Below are positions 1 to 11,060 of a DNA stretch of 64,000 nt, piece after piece (the first letter of the stretch is position 1; each line of letters begins with the position of its first letter). Source of the stretch: Talinum fruticosum (Eukaryota; Streptophyta; Magnoliopsida; Caryophyllales; Talinaceae); the NCBI GenBank assembly GCA_021018815.1, contig JAITYX010000009.1, positions 8,434,501 through 8,498,500 on the forward strand. The letters are read 5' to 3'. The translations under genes and the position numbers were made by a program. The notes beneath the pieces are model-generated. The model worked only from the letters and a program-made list of their open reading frames with translations. It had not been told where the DNA came from and did not search any database.

Positions 1-220
1 TATACATAGATTTCTATAATTTTTATATTTTACTCTTCAATATTTATTTCATAATTAAAGTAATCATACCTAATTAGCATAAATGAACTCATATACATAT
101 AATTACACTAATCATACGAGTAAAGCAATCATACCTATAAGCATACCTAATTAGCGTCAAGAACCTCACACAAATAAACAACAAACAATTACGCATATAT
201 AAATCAAAAACACCATTTCC

Positions 221-760
221 CTCAACTTCAACAATAATGTCCCACATATCCTACACAATTGCACATTTGTCTATTCAAATTCATCCACAAACAACATTAA
301 TTTCCACCAAATTACATATATTCGTCAATTTCGACTTACATTTTTTAAACCCTAAATTTAACTTCAATAACATTTAATCCATAAAGAACCAAATTGCACA
401 GTTTTCTATTCAAATTCATCTACAAACAACATTAATTTCCACTAAATTACATATATACGTTACTTTCAAGTTACAATGTTCAAAACCCTAAATTTAACTT
501 CCATAACATTTACTCCACAAACAACACAATTGCACATTTTTCTTCTCAAATTCATTCACAAACAACATTAATTCCCAATAATGTATATTCGTCAATTCCA
601 AGTTATATTTTGTAAAACCCTAAATTAAACTTCAATAACATTTACTCCTTAAACAACACAATTTCACAATTTTCTTCTCAAATTCATTCACAAACATCAT
701 TAATTTCCCACAAATTACATATATTCATCAATTTCAATATCAATTTTGTAAAACCATAAA
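221..760. repeat. AT-rich tandem repeat, about four units of ~132-136 bp
   Basis: A recognisable anchor (AACAACATTAATTTCC and variants) recurs at about 290, 425, 561 and 693, giving periods of 135, 136 and 132 bp. Each unit also repeats a TCTATTCAAATTCATC-like block, an AAACCCTAAATTTAACTTC-like block and a CATATATTCGTCAATTTC-like block. The units have diverged by substitutions and small indels. The array lies inside CACTA-1, next to its GC-rich block. Internal tandem arrays are common in plant CACTA elements; no function is evident. Confidence 0.85.
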
Positions 761-1053
761 TCTACAAAAATCAACACAAAAATACCTCCAATGTATGGGC
801 GGCACCTGGCGGCGGCACGAGCTGCGACGGCGAGCTCGAGCGTGACCCGCAGCAGCGGCGGTTGGTCGGCGGCGTCCTCCACCCGAGCGGCAGCGGCGCG
901 AGTGCGAGGTCGGGCGAAACGAAGCCGAGAGCGGTGGTGTTTCGGCCTTCGGGGTCCCGAACTTGCGGCGGCGGGAGGCGGCGGCAACGAGCGACGGCGG
1001 CGTGCCTCGTCGCCGGCGGTAGCGGCCGATGGCGGTGGTGTCGCGGCTGATTG

Positions 1054-1112
1054 CTCTCGCTCTCGGTCTCGGTCTCGGTCTCGGTCTCGCTCTCGCTCTC
1101 GCTCTCTCTGGT
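1054..1112. repeat. CTCGGT/CTCGCT hexamer microsatellite
   Basis: A run of CTCGGT units grades into CTCGCT units inside the GC-rich block of CACTA-1. It makes the long plus-strand reading frame here read as an Arg-Ser repeat, which is a low-complexity artefact and not a gene. Confidence 0.85.
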
Positions 1113-1144
1113 TTGCGAAATCCGAGCGGCCGGTGCCGGTTACG

Positions 1145-1520
1145 GATTTATTCGTAATTAGCGACGGAACAGTCCGTCGTTGTTCCGTCGCTAATTACAA
1201 AATTGTCATTAGCGATGGCATAGCGACGGAATATTCCGTCGCTAATAAGTACTGATTAATTTTTTCCCCTTTCAAGGATTTTGTACTATACGAATTCCGC
1301 CGACGGAGTAGCGACGGAACATTCCGTCAGCTGAATCAATTCAGCGACGGAACGTTCCGTCGCCGAGCCGTCGTGAGAACAAAACAGCGACGGAAGTTAC
1401 TTTCCGTCGCTAAATCCGTCGTTGTATGTTGCGAGTGGCATTTTTGTCGGTTCCGTCGCTGATTCCGTCGCTATCCGGCGACAGATTTCTTTCCGTCGCT
1501 ATTTCCGTCGCTATTTTAAA
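1145..1520. repeat. CACTA-1 subterminal repeats
   Basis: Many short direct and inverted copies of a motif close to TAGCGACGGAA / TTCCGTCGCTA occur, often as small palindromes with the two orientations separated by a few bases. The same motif family flanks both ends of CACTA-2, so CACTA-1 and CACTA-2 belong to one family. CACTA-3 uses a different motif (TTAACGACGAA). Confidence 0.9.
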
Positions 1521-1534
1521 GTTTTGTAGTAGTG

Positions 1535-2065
1535 CATTTGAATAACCTACAAAAGCAAACCACATTGGTTCTCAAAGTATCAAATACTTTGGTCCAACAT
1601 TAGGCATAGATAATAATTAAATCGGAGAAATTAAGTGTTTAATTTTCCTTGGCCTCAAACAATGGAAATTTTTGAGTTTAATATTCAATATACTCAAATT
1701 CCATCTTCGATCAATCCTAAACATGATCAAGTTAAAAGAGTAGAACATGAGAGTATAAGTACTTGATCCGGTCAAATAATTCTCAAGGAAATAAGTCGAC
1801 TTAGAATAGAGAATTAATGTTGTAATTCTCTTTGCGTTGAAGTACACAGATCGGTGCTCGGTATAAAAGTGTAAGAGAAATTATTTGAGCATGTCATAGT
1901 TCTAAGTGATGTCCGAGTGAGTCGAAATACAAGTGTAGGAGGTATGTAATAAGGCGCTTTCCGAGTTAGTCGAACGGAATGAAAACTTAGATAAGAGTTT
2001 CTATAATGCTCGGAATCACTTGAAATCAAAACTTAAGAGAGATAGGATTTATACCTGAGTCTTTA
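1535..2065 (-). mobile_element. SIRE-type LTR fragment (5' part of LTR), interrupted by CACTA-1
   Basis: The sequence after the CACTA-1 end matches the inside of the SIRE solo LTR at 47569-49440: shared blocks around ACTTTGGTCC, the TTCAAGTCTAATATTCAAT-like run and the Asp/Glu-rich-looking CGAGT repeats. It finishes with ATACCTGAGTCTTTA, the reverse of the family LTR start (TGAAGACTCGGGTAT at 53256). The rest of this LTR lies beyond CACTA-1, outside the window. Confidence 0.65.
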
Positions 2066-2109
2066 TGTAATACTCGGAATGACTTATAGTTAAAAACTGA
2101 GTCGTAAAG

Positions 2110-3171
2110 ACTCATAAATGATAAATTACCCAAAATAACAACGATCAAGACTGTCAACTTAGTCTTAGTTGTTCTATATTTTTTGGCTACTGATTTTCAA
2201 GATTGTTAAGCATTCAAAGTATAAAGATACTCAATGATGTTTGCTTTTCTTTAAGATAATTCATCTTTAGAAAACCTGCAAAAACAAATTACATAAATGA
2301 ATTTCTAGATATAAAGATACATTGATCCATAATTACATTAGAATTAATCTTAATAAAGCATTCAAAGACCAAGTCTCCTTAATTTATTAATCTTAAATTT
2401 TTCAAGTCTAATATTCAATATATTCAAGTTCCATATATCTCCTAACACAAATGAGATATTTAATATTGATGAGTACATGAGTTATTTAGCCATTTTCTAG
2501 TGTTAATTAATTCCAACATAATGAATGTGGCTTAAATAGAATTAAGATAATTAATTCTACTTTAATTCTTGAAGCACGCAAAATTTAGAGTGATATTATA
2601 AATGTTGAATTAATTAGGCAAACTTGATATCCGAGTCATAATGAGTGAGTTAGTTTTTGAAGACCGAGTAGTTCAATCAAGCTCAGCTAGTATGATTGGG
2701 TCATTTTATTCTTTCCGAAGAAGAATTGAGTCCTTAAACTTTGATAAAAAAATCTTCTAAAATAAAAGTCTTAGGTCATCCATATATTAGTTATGTTAAA
2801 TCAGTGATTGTTATTCCAAATGACTTAATCTTGTGAATTTTTTTAGGATACTTTTTGGTTAATCCTAAATTTTCAACCAATCCCCTATTTTAGGGGCATC
2901 TATGTTAGGTAGGCTCAGGGATCACTGATTAATTAGTTGAAGCCGGAGGCTCCCTTGAATGAATGTACCTAACTCAAAATAGAGTAAGAGGTTAGTTATA
3001 ACAATATTAAGTTATGTTTTGGAGAAAATATAATTATAACAATATTAAGTTAAGTTTTGTCATTTAAAAATATACCTAACTGAGTCTTGAATGAATGTGG
3101 TAAGACAAGTTTTGTCATTCAAAATAGAGTAAGAGGCTCCCTTGAATGAATGTACCTAACTGAGTCTTCAT
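2110..3171 (-). mobile_element. Second SIRE-type LTR fragment, internally scrambled
   Basis: From about 2110 the sequence again follows the SIRE LTR: the AAAACCTGCAAAAACA block, the TTCAAGTCTAATATTCAAT block and the ATCCTAAATTT block near 2860 all occur in the same order as in the solo LTR at 47569-49440. It appears to end at 3171 with ACCTAACTGAGTCTTCA, a variant of the reversed LTR start. The last 220 bp hold local duplications. This may be an older LTR into which the 1535-2065 LTR inserted; the left part is outside the window. Confidence 0.55.
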
Positions 3172-4260
<1,089 letters not shown>

Positions 4261-4504
4261 GATGTTGTTTGGCCTAATTTATAAAAAAGTGTTTTTGTTT
4301 ATGAAAAACAGTTTTTCTAAAAGTGTTTTTTGAAGAAGTTATGAAATGTTTGACCTAATTTGTATGAAAATATTTTTGAATAATAAGTTTTTTTTTTTCC
4401 AAAATCACTTTTGAAAAACAGTTTTAATTTTTTTAAAGTTAGTATTTGGCTTAATTTCAGTTTTTAGAATCCCAAAATAGTTTTAAAACTTAGGCCAAAC
4501 ATCG
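4261..4504. mobile_element. MITE, ~244 bp, with imperfect terminal inverted repeats
   Basis: The left end GATGTTGTTTGGCCTAA and the reverse complement of the right end (CGATGTTTGGCCTAAG) are near-identical inverted repeats. The interior is A/T-rich, contains further inverted AAACAGTTTTT-like pieces and codes for nothing. The 5-bp direct repeat ACTAA lies immediately outside both ends (4256-4260 and 4505-4509). A TTTGGCC terminus is typical of plant MITEs, but I cannot assign the superfamily (hAT or PIF/Harbinger) from this alone. Confidence 0.65.
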
Positions 4505-4509
4505 ACTAA

Positions 4510-5219
4510 CAAACAAATTAATAAATTCCAATCATCCCAAAAATCGCAAAACCCCTTGTGGAGGCTTAGTAACAAATTATAGGGATAAAATTTAATTTGC
4601 CACTCAATACACTCTACAAGGTGAAACATGGCAAATGAATAAGTTCTAGTAACAAATGTGACAAATTAAACTCAAACACCAGCTAGTCTCCTCATAAACG
4701 GAGAGAAACTGAGCGATGCAATGTTCTGGAGGCTCAGTTCAGTCATGCATTTGATCGAACAGTTGGTGGGTACTAAAGAGGAGAACCATGGAGGCAAAGC
4801 AAGCAAATGGATGAGTGAGATATGATTAAAAACATTCAAAATCTTCTACCCTCCAACAATTCGCAGACAACAATTACACATTCCATGCATAGTGGAATCG
4901 CTCACACATATTGGTGACCTATTTAAGGGAGTGCTTTTTCTGAGCTTAAATCCAAACAAAGAAAAACAAAATCCCCAGGTGTAATCCCTAGATTGGTGAC
5001 CACATGGGTTTGATATTCCAACATGTGAAGTTTGAGATCTTCATCAATTTATAGAGAGAGAGAGAGTATAATTTGATCAACCTGGGAATTAATGAAATGA
5101 ACACAAGCATTTAATGTTGATAGAATGATAAAATGGGTTTTAAGATTTGATTATACAAGCAAAGAAAACGTGCGAGAATGTATTTGGTGAGATAAAATTT
5201 AGATAAAATTAGATCTCAC
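4510..5219. other. Low-copy-looking spacer, downstream side of the HN1-like pseudogene
   Basis: On the minus strand this stretch should hold the introns and later exons of the HN1-like gene starting at 5529, but I could not recognise them. On the plus strand a short open stretch at about 4671-4828 reads as plausible protein, ending LEQ-like then ...KASKWMSEI and stop; I do not recognise it. It could be an exon of an unknown gene or chance. No transposon termini were found here. Confidence 0.35.
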
Positions 5220-5529
5220 CTTTTCAACAAAGTCTCCACCTCTTCATCCTTCGTCCTTCACTTGCCCACCAAACACCACCTTGTTGTTCCCAGCTAATGG
5301 TTGTTCTTTTCCAATTTTTAAAGCACAAACAATCCCACACCACAAAAAAAAAAAAAAAACATTATAAAAGGGAATCATAGTCAACAGACTAAAATCTCCC
5401 GGTAGAGAACAACAAAAAATGAACAATTTAAATTGGGGTGGGGGAATTGGATGAGGAATTTTCTGGCCAAGAGAGCAGATCAACAATGGAAGTATGGGGT
5501 CTTCTCACTGGAGTTCCTTGGTGGTTCAT
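5220..5529 (-). pseudogene. 5' exons of an HN1-like (JUPITER-like) plant gene, decayed
   Basis: Exon 1 (5428-5529) begins MNHQGTPVRRPHTSIVDLLS. This resembles the N-terminus of the small plant proteins annotated as hematological and neurological expressed 1-like, which start with a PVRKPHTSTADLLTWSE-type motif. Exon 2 (5220-5305) reads NKVVFGGQV followed by an acidic segment, the second conserved block of that family (VVFGGQVTDEE-like). It has a clean donor (AAAAG then GTGAG). Signs of decay: exon 1 runs into a TAA with no GT donor before it, and exon 2 carries a frameshift in its acidic segment, after which the frame resumes as DEEVETLLKR. Later exons were not found. In the family the function is poorly defined, with a microtubule link in animals. 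The assignment rests on two short motifs recalled from memory, so it is moderate. Confidence 0.5.
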
Positions 5530-5830
5530 TTTGATCAAAAATGGAATGTAGAGAAAACCTTAATGCAAATTTGATAATTAGAGAGATTAGAGAGAGAGAT
5601 CAAAGAGAGTGAACAGAAGATTTAAGCTTTGAGAGAGATTCTTCATTCCGCCCCAAGCTTCACTGCAACGTTGAGCAACTCCATGCTATTAAAGTTGAGA
5701 GAGAGAGAGAGATCAGAGAGGGTAGGGGAGGGGTGGGAAAAATGAAGTAATATGAAGGTGAGGAGATAGTTAAGATATTGTGGAAACTAACATGAGGGAT
5801 AGAGAGGAGAGAGACAATGAAACAATTGTA
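5530..5830 (-). promoter_or_regulatory. CT-rich 5' leader of the HN1-like pseudogene
   Basis: On the minus strand upstream of the exon 1 start codon there are long CTCTCT runs (GAGAGA on the plus strand, for example 5694-5712), typical of plant 5' untranslated leaders. A small upstream reading frame (MELLNVAVKLGAE) ends before the main ATG. The true transcription start is not visible. A SIRE solo LTR begins at 6056, about 230 bp further upstream. Confidence 0.35.
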
Positions 5831-6721
5831 TAAGATAAATAATATAATGATAATTTAATCCCTACAATTTAAGCTAAAAGATAGGTAAGCATGGAAAATT
5901 GAAATTTATACAGACACTTGAACCCTATTCCCTTTTATATATAACATAGATGTGTAACTCCTAAAATATAGGATCTATAAATTAAATTAGTTGACAATGA
6001 ACGCAATCATCAACGTATTTAACACTAAGATTATGAACATTGAAAATAACTTGGGTTAAGGTTTATATTTGACAGTCTAAGTCACCCTAGAGGGAGGAAT
6101 AGGATAATGAGGAAATTATGCAGAATATTAATAACTTTTGTAAGGTTAGAACTCGGAAAAGTAAGTTGAGTCTAGATTGGACTCAAAAAGTAATGCGCAT
6201 ACAATTTTACGTGGAAGCCCTCTAATGCAAATCCACTATATTGAATCCATAAAATACAAGGACTTACTCACGGAATTGTTCCCTTAGACAATTAAAATGC
6301 AAATTTATTCTAGGCACGAAGTTACCTTATCCGTCTCGAGTACTTTCTAATTGAAATAACCTTACAGTTAGGGACAATTGAGGTTAGTTAAACTTTATAG
6401 CTCAATCAAGGGAATACAAAAGAAAAGCGTAGTAGAGAGGGAAAGTGATTACAAGACTTTTCTAGTTGACTCGTAAAGTTGAAGTGATAAGTACAAGATT
6501 TGAATGCTAGAAGTACACGTATGAAAGTCATCTTGTAAGTCTTGTAGAGAGGCTTCTATGTCTAAGCAGCAGAGTAGAGAGTCGTTTTGCCCCGGGCTTG
6601 AGCTTTAGGATGAACTAGCCATTACAATGGAGTGTCCGAGTCCTCGTAAAGTGAACTATTGTAGTTGTATCGATTGAGCATCGATTCCAGGCTAAAAAAG
6701 AAGTCTTCACTACTACAAAAC

Positions 6722-7095
6722 TACTAAATAGCGACGGACATTAGCGATGGAAACATGTCCGTCGCCACATAGCGACGGAATTAGCGACGGATCTGCGACG
6801 GAATTTGCCGACTATGTCGGACAAGCAACGGAATTAGCGACGGACATAATAATCGTCATTAATTTATCATCAGCGACGGAATTTTCCGTCGCTATTCCGT
6901 CGTTGAATTAAATAGCGACGGAATATTCCGTCGCTAACTATAGATTGATTTTTCAGATTTAAGAAAACCTAAAAAAAATTAAACAAAATTTTATTAGTGT
7001 TTAGCGACGGAATAATCCGTCGCCGATCCGTCGATAAATTGAAATTTTTTAGCGACTGAACACCGAAGGACTTTTCCGTCGCTAAATCTGAATAA
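6722..7095. repeat. CACTA-2 left subterminal repeats
   Basis: Dense direct and inverted copies of TAGCGACGGAA and variants run from just inside the left terminus to about 7095. They are the likely transposase-binding region by analogy with other CACTA elements. Confidence 0.9.
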
Positions 7096-7129
7096 ATTTA
7101 GATCCGGCTTTTCGGCTAGACTGAATTCC

Positions 7130-8130
7130 CGAAAGCAAAGTGAGAGGGCGAGTGAGAGCGATTGCGAGCGTTGCGCTCAACACCGGTTGCCACCCCTACT
7201 CCCGCCGCCTGTTCGCCCGCCGCCGCCTCTCCTTAAAGGGCCATGCGTGCCGATCGGCGAACGGCAGTGAAGCGGCCGGCGAGCGCGGGGAATCGGGCAG
7301 GCGTGAAGAAGGGCGAAACCGAGGCTAGGAAAGGGACACGAACGCAAAGGCGAGAGGGAGGCAGCCGATGGGCGTGAGGACGAGTAGTCGGCGACGGCGT
7401 CGGGCGTGGAGGAAGGCGGCGGAACCACGGCGGGCAGCAGGGAAAGAGGAATGGAAGGGAGAAACCGACCAAGCTAACCCGAACTCGAGCAAACCGTCAA
7501 TCCCCGAATCGAGGTGGGTAGTCTTATACTCTAAACTATTAGTAATTTCGAAACCCAAATGAGTTTGTTGTGATTATTGAATGTTTATGTGATAGAACGA
7601 AGCTAGGAGATTGTTAGAACTGAATTAGGTTATGAGAAAATCGAATGGAATTGCTAGAATCTGAATCAGAAAACTAAAGGAGCTTAGTAGTTGAATGGGG
7701 CTGAGTTGAGATACCGAGAGTTTAGAAGGTTTAGGTTGTGTAGGTGTAAAGAGTATTGTGAAAATCTCAAATGGCACTTAAGGACAAAGAAGTGGTAGAT
7801 TGGGTACAAATTGCGAATCGATGCTTCAGCTTAAACCCTAGAGACTTCCTAAGTTCTTGCACTGGAAGATAACAATGCGTATTGGGAAATGATGATTTGA
7901 GTATAAAGGAGGGACATCACTTCATCTTGATTGACGCATAATCGAGGTAGGGAAACAAGACTAGAGAACTCGAAGAGAAGAAGGTGTGTTCAAGTTGGAA
8001 AAGGCTATAGAAAGGAGAATAAGAGACTTGATGTGTAATATGCATTAAGGATGAGGAAAGGTAGGATCTTATGGAAACATGATGGAATTATGCTATTGAT
8101 AATTTTAATAAAATAATTGATAAGGAGGGA
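7130..8130 (-). mobile_element. Fragment of a TGTAACAC-type LTR inside CACTA-2
   Basis: The GC-rich block (7140-7500) and the AG-rich DNA after it match the solo LTR at 21207-24525 and the reverse of the one at 18020-21187. The clearest shared block is GAGGTGGGTAGTCTTATACT near 7511 (plus), compared with AGATGGGTAGTCCTATACTC near 22247 and the reversed ACCCACCTCGAATTAAGG near 20360. A second block near 7840-7950 (AAACCCTAGAGACTTCCTAA-like, then ATTGGGAAATGATG and TTGATTGACGCATAAT) matches 22560-22680 in order. Frames in this segment are low-complexity Arg/Pro/Ser readings and are not genes. Confidence 0.7.
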
Positions 8131-8545
8131 AATGACAATGTTCGGTTAGGTGAGCCGTGATTCTCTAAGTGTCATCAAACTTTAGGTTCTATTGGCATAT
8201 TGTCAAATATGCAAATTAATTTCATTCTTCTTTTTCCTATACCAGTACTATAGTCTTTCGAACGGGAGTCTCTAGGAATGAGTATTCTATTCTATCATGT
8301 GACATAAATGGTGCAATTTTGTCCCAATCTTGTGTATGATCTTTGGTTGGTTAATTTGAGGAAAGTTAAAGTTGCAATGCCAAATTTTCCTTTCCCAATG
8401 GACAGCCTCCCTATTTTTTTTTGGGGGGGAGGGGAGGAGTAATACAAATGGCAGCCTCCTCTTCTCTCGGCGAAAAAGAGAAACATATATATTTTTTAAA
8501 GTCTTCACCAAGTGCTAAACCTTCATATTTTTTATTTGTTTGCAG

Positions 8546-9904
8546 CTGGAATAACCTTAGCTCTTTTTGGTGGGGTGCGCAAGCATTCCATGGATCAAAA
8601 TAAAGTACCTGTCGGAGGTGACATTCATGTGATTATAGTTGGTATCTGCAGCTTCCTAACCCCTTTTCGATAAATAAGATTTGGGAAACAGACCTTTCAC
8701 TATCCTGCGAGAGTTACTTTTGGTTTTGAAATTTCGACTTCAAAGTATGGAACAGTGATGGACTAAGTTAATGTATTCAGGTGATCCTGGACTGGGAAGA
8801 GCCAATTACTTCAAGCTGCTGCTGCTGTTTCCTACGTGGCGCTTATGTCCGTGGAAATGCTACAACTAATGCTGGTCTTACAGTAGGCTGTTGTCAAGGA
8901 CCGAATGAGAAGTGACTATGATTTTGAGGTCTGGTAGTGATTCTATTAGTGTATTTCTGGTCATGGCAATAGTTCTCTAGTCTCTACCCACTTACCCAGG
9001 ATCTAAGCTAAACTGCCGCTTTACATCTAATTCAAAGGTTCAAATAACTTTCCGGATTGACATTGGGTGGTGGTGGTGGTATTGTCCTTAAGTAACCTTC
9101 TGCAGCGAGATGAATGAATTGTAGCTTCCTGTCTTGGCTCCTAGCAATCACAGGGGAAAAAAACTATCATATGATACTTTAGGACAAATTTTCTTTTATT
9201 AATTCTCCCGTATTGGAATTTTGCAATATCAAGTTCTTTGTTGGAAAAACTAAGTTGACATGCGATACAGCTTTCTTTTCCGGATAACCATAAGAAATCG
9301 TAACGAATATTCGGATGACATTCTTTTTATAATTTGGCCACATATTTTATCTTACACTCGGAGAAAATTAGGAATGTTGAATTCTGAAAGATCCTAAGCT
9401 ATAGCTAGTCTGTCATGTGAGAAACAAATAGAACCGGATAGAATGATATGTTTTAGATTGCTGTCATTGTTCCTTGATGTACTACCCCGTTGGTTTGCAA
9501 AACTAGAAATATGATGGATGTATTTGGAATTGGTCATACATGGAGACAATTTTTGTAGGCAACCTTTTTGATACTTAGTGCTGAAAGTCGCTTCGTTTTT
9601 CTATAGGTGCTCTCATACTGGCGGATCGTGGACTATGATGCATTGATGAATTTGACAAGATGTCCGCAGAGCACCTGGTTTTCTTTATATCCAACCCCCT
9701 TCAAAAAGTGAAAATAAGAAATTTGGTCTTCCGTTGATTAATACATCGGTTCTTATTTCACTCTTTTCATGTTATCATGATCGTAGTCTCTGCTGGAAGC
9801 TATGGAGCAACAATGTGTCTCTGTTGCGAAGGCGGGACTTGTGGCAAGCCTATCAGCACACACTTCGTCTTAGCGGCAAGAAACCCCGTTGGTGGTCATT
9901 ACGA
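8546..9904 (+). pseudogene. MCM8: MCM8 (minichromosome maintenance 8 helicase) gene fragment, spliced structure retained, captured by CACTA-2
   Basis: MCM8 is a AAA+ DNA helicase used in homologous recombination and meiosis. Four exon-like blocks with consensus splice borders lie in order. They are 8546-8641 ([20 protein letters not shown], then a [12 protein letters not shown] strand), 8781-8933 (GDPGLG, start of the Walker A loop), 9607-9676 (ALILADRGL, then CIDEFDKMSAEH, the Walker B region) and 9787-9904 (LLEAMEQQCVSVAKAGLVAS, then NPVGGHYE). They cover only the ATPase core; a possible further exon starts near 9946. Damage: a 1-nt deletion destroys the Walker A lysine codon and shifts frame, exon 2 has further shifts and stops, and a Cys codon before IDEFDK is a stop. 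The retained introns show capture from genomic DNA, not from mRNA. No functional helicase can be made. Confidence 0.93.
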
Positions 9905-10004
9905 GTAAAGTTCTATTTATCCTGCTCAACATTATCATATATTTGTGCTCGCACTATCGTCAATGGCAAATTATCAACCTCTTTAGGCTTTGAATTCGGT
10001 CCTT

Positions 10005-10756
10005 TCGTGTGAAGCACGATTTTTTTTATTTTTTCTTCTTTTCTTTGTAAAGAAAACATAATGTCCACTAACAAGAAAATGACAAGTGGATATTTATGTG
10101 AATTGTTCTACCTCCCACCCCCTTCCATTCTTGCATATAGCTTTACACCTAAATTTTCCTTAAATTTACGTCAATATAGAGCAGAGTTCTCTTTTGAAGC
10201 TTTTTATTTGTTAGTTTGCAAATGCTTTTAGTAATCCTGTCCTTCCCTTCGTCGAAGTTATTGCCTCCAGAATGGCTCAGTTGATTCAGCTTGTCAAAAA
10301 GCATAATTATAGTAATGCTGATCATACATCATAGTCCGAGGTATTTCTTAGAAATAGCATTTTTGCTCATCGGAGATAAGGTTTCATACAACTGCTGGTG
10401 AGCCAAGACTATAGCACCAGCGAGCTAAGAGTATTCACCGGTGAGCATGGTGTACCTCTCTCAACCTCGAGCACCGAAAATCAACACGATACCCATCAAA
10501 ACTTTAGTGTATTGGTGAACATTTCGCAAACTTTTGGATAGTGTATTTATGGTTGTTTGTGAACTTTTGTATGGTTGTTTTTGTGAAATTGTTATAAATG
10601 TGTTTGGATTGTTTATGATTGTCAAATGTATGTTGGATTTGTATATCTAACTTGGAGGACCACGTTGTGGCATATGTAAATGTCAAATGTAATTGTCACA
10701 TATGTGAATTTTGGATTTATATATCTATTCACATTTTTTTATTAGATTTATGGAAA
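10005..10756. other. CACTA-2 interior without recognisable content
   Basis: This is T-rich DNA between the MCM8 fragment and the right subterminal repeats. It includes short internal echoes (TGGTTGTTTGTGAAC / ATGGTTGTTTTTGTGAA; GTCAAATGTA twice; TTGGATTTGTATATCTA / TTGGATTTATATATCTA). No coding or RNA feature is seen. Confidence 0.6.
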
Positions 10757-11060
10757 ATTAGCGATGGAACAATGACGGATCAGCGACGGAACAACGACTG
10801 AACAACGACGGATCGGCGACGGAACAGATGACGGAATTGCTGCAAATTTCGTCGTTAATTTCAACGACGGAAAATGTATTCCGTCGCTGATTTCCATCAG
10901 CTACGGAAGGCATTTCCGTCGCCGATCCGTCGCTAATTAGCGATGGATTCGGATATTTTCGTCGCTAAATTTTAGCGTCCCGGTTTTAACGACGGAAGTA
11001 TTCCGTCGCTAATTCCAAGATTCCGTCGTTATTTGACAAATTTCTGTCGCTATTCGCCGC
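10757..11060. repeat. CACTA-2 right subterminal repeats
   Basis: Copies of the GCGACGGAA-type motif in both orientations run up to the right terminus, mirroring the left side. Confidence 0.9.

Larger units (their letters stand above)
1..1534. mobile_element. CACTA-1: right-hand part of a CACTA (En/Spm) DNA transposon
   Basis: The element ends at 1522-1534 with TTTTGTAGTAGTG, the reverse complement of the plant CACTA terminus CACTACTACAAAA, which also opens CACTA-2 at 6708. The last 390 bp are packed with copies of a GCGACGGAA-type motif in both orientations, the subterminal repeats that CACTA transposase binds. Inside these lie a GC-rich block (about 790-1130) and an AT-rich tandem array (about 221-760). 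The left terminus is outside the window, so length and coding capacity are unknown. No transposase domain is visible. It sits in a SIRE LTR, whose sequence resumes at 1535. The three bases after the end (CAT) should be one copy of the target duplication. Confidence 0.85.

Noticed and set aside
715..1255. GC-rich open frames on both strands in CACTA-1
   Set aside because: They are compositional: Ala/Arg/Ser-rich readings, partly of the CTCGGT microsatellite and the subterminal repeats, with no family resemblance.
1145..1520. CRISPR-like array of short repeats
   Set aside because: The repeats are in both orientations with irregular spacing and end at a CACTA terminus. They are transposon subterminal repeats in plant nuclear DNA.
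7140..7562. GC-rich overlapping frames in CACTA-2
   Set aside because: The region matches the solo LTR family and gives overlapping low-complexity frames on both strands.
9734..10012. A 92-codon plus-strand frame
   Set aside because: It is a shifted frame over the MCM8 exon at 9787-9904. The real homology is in another frame.
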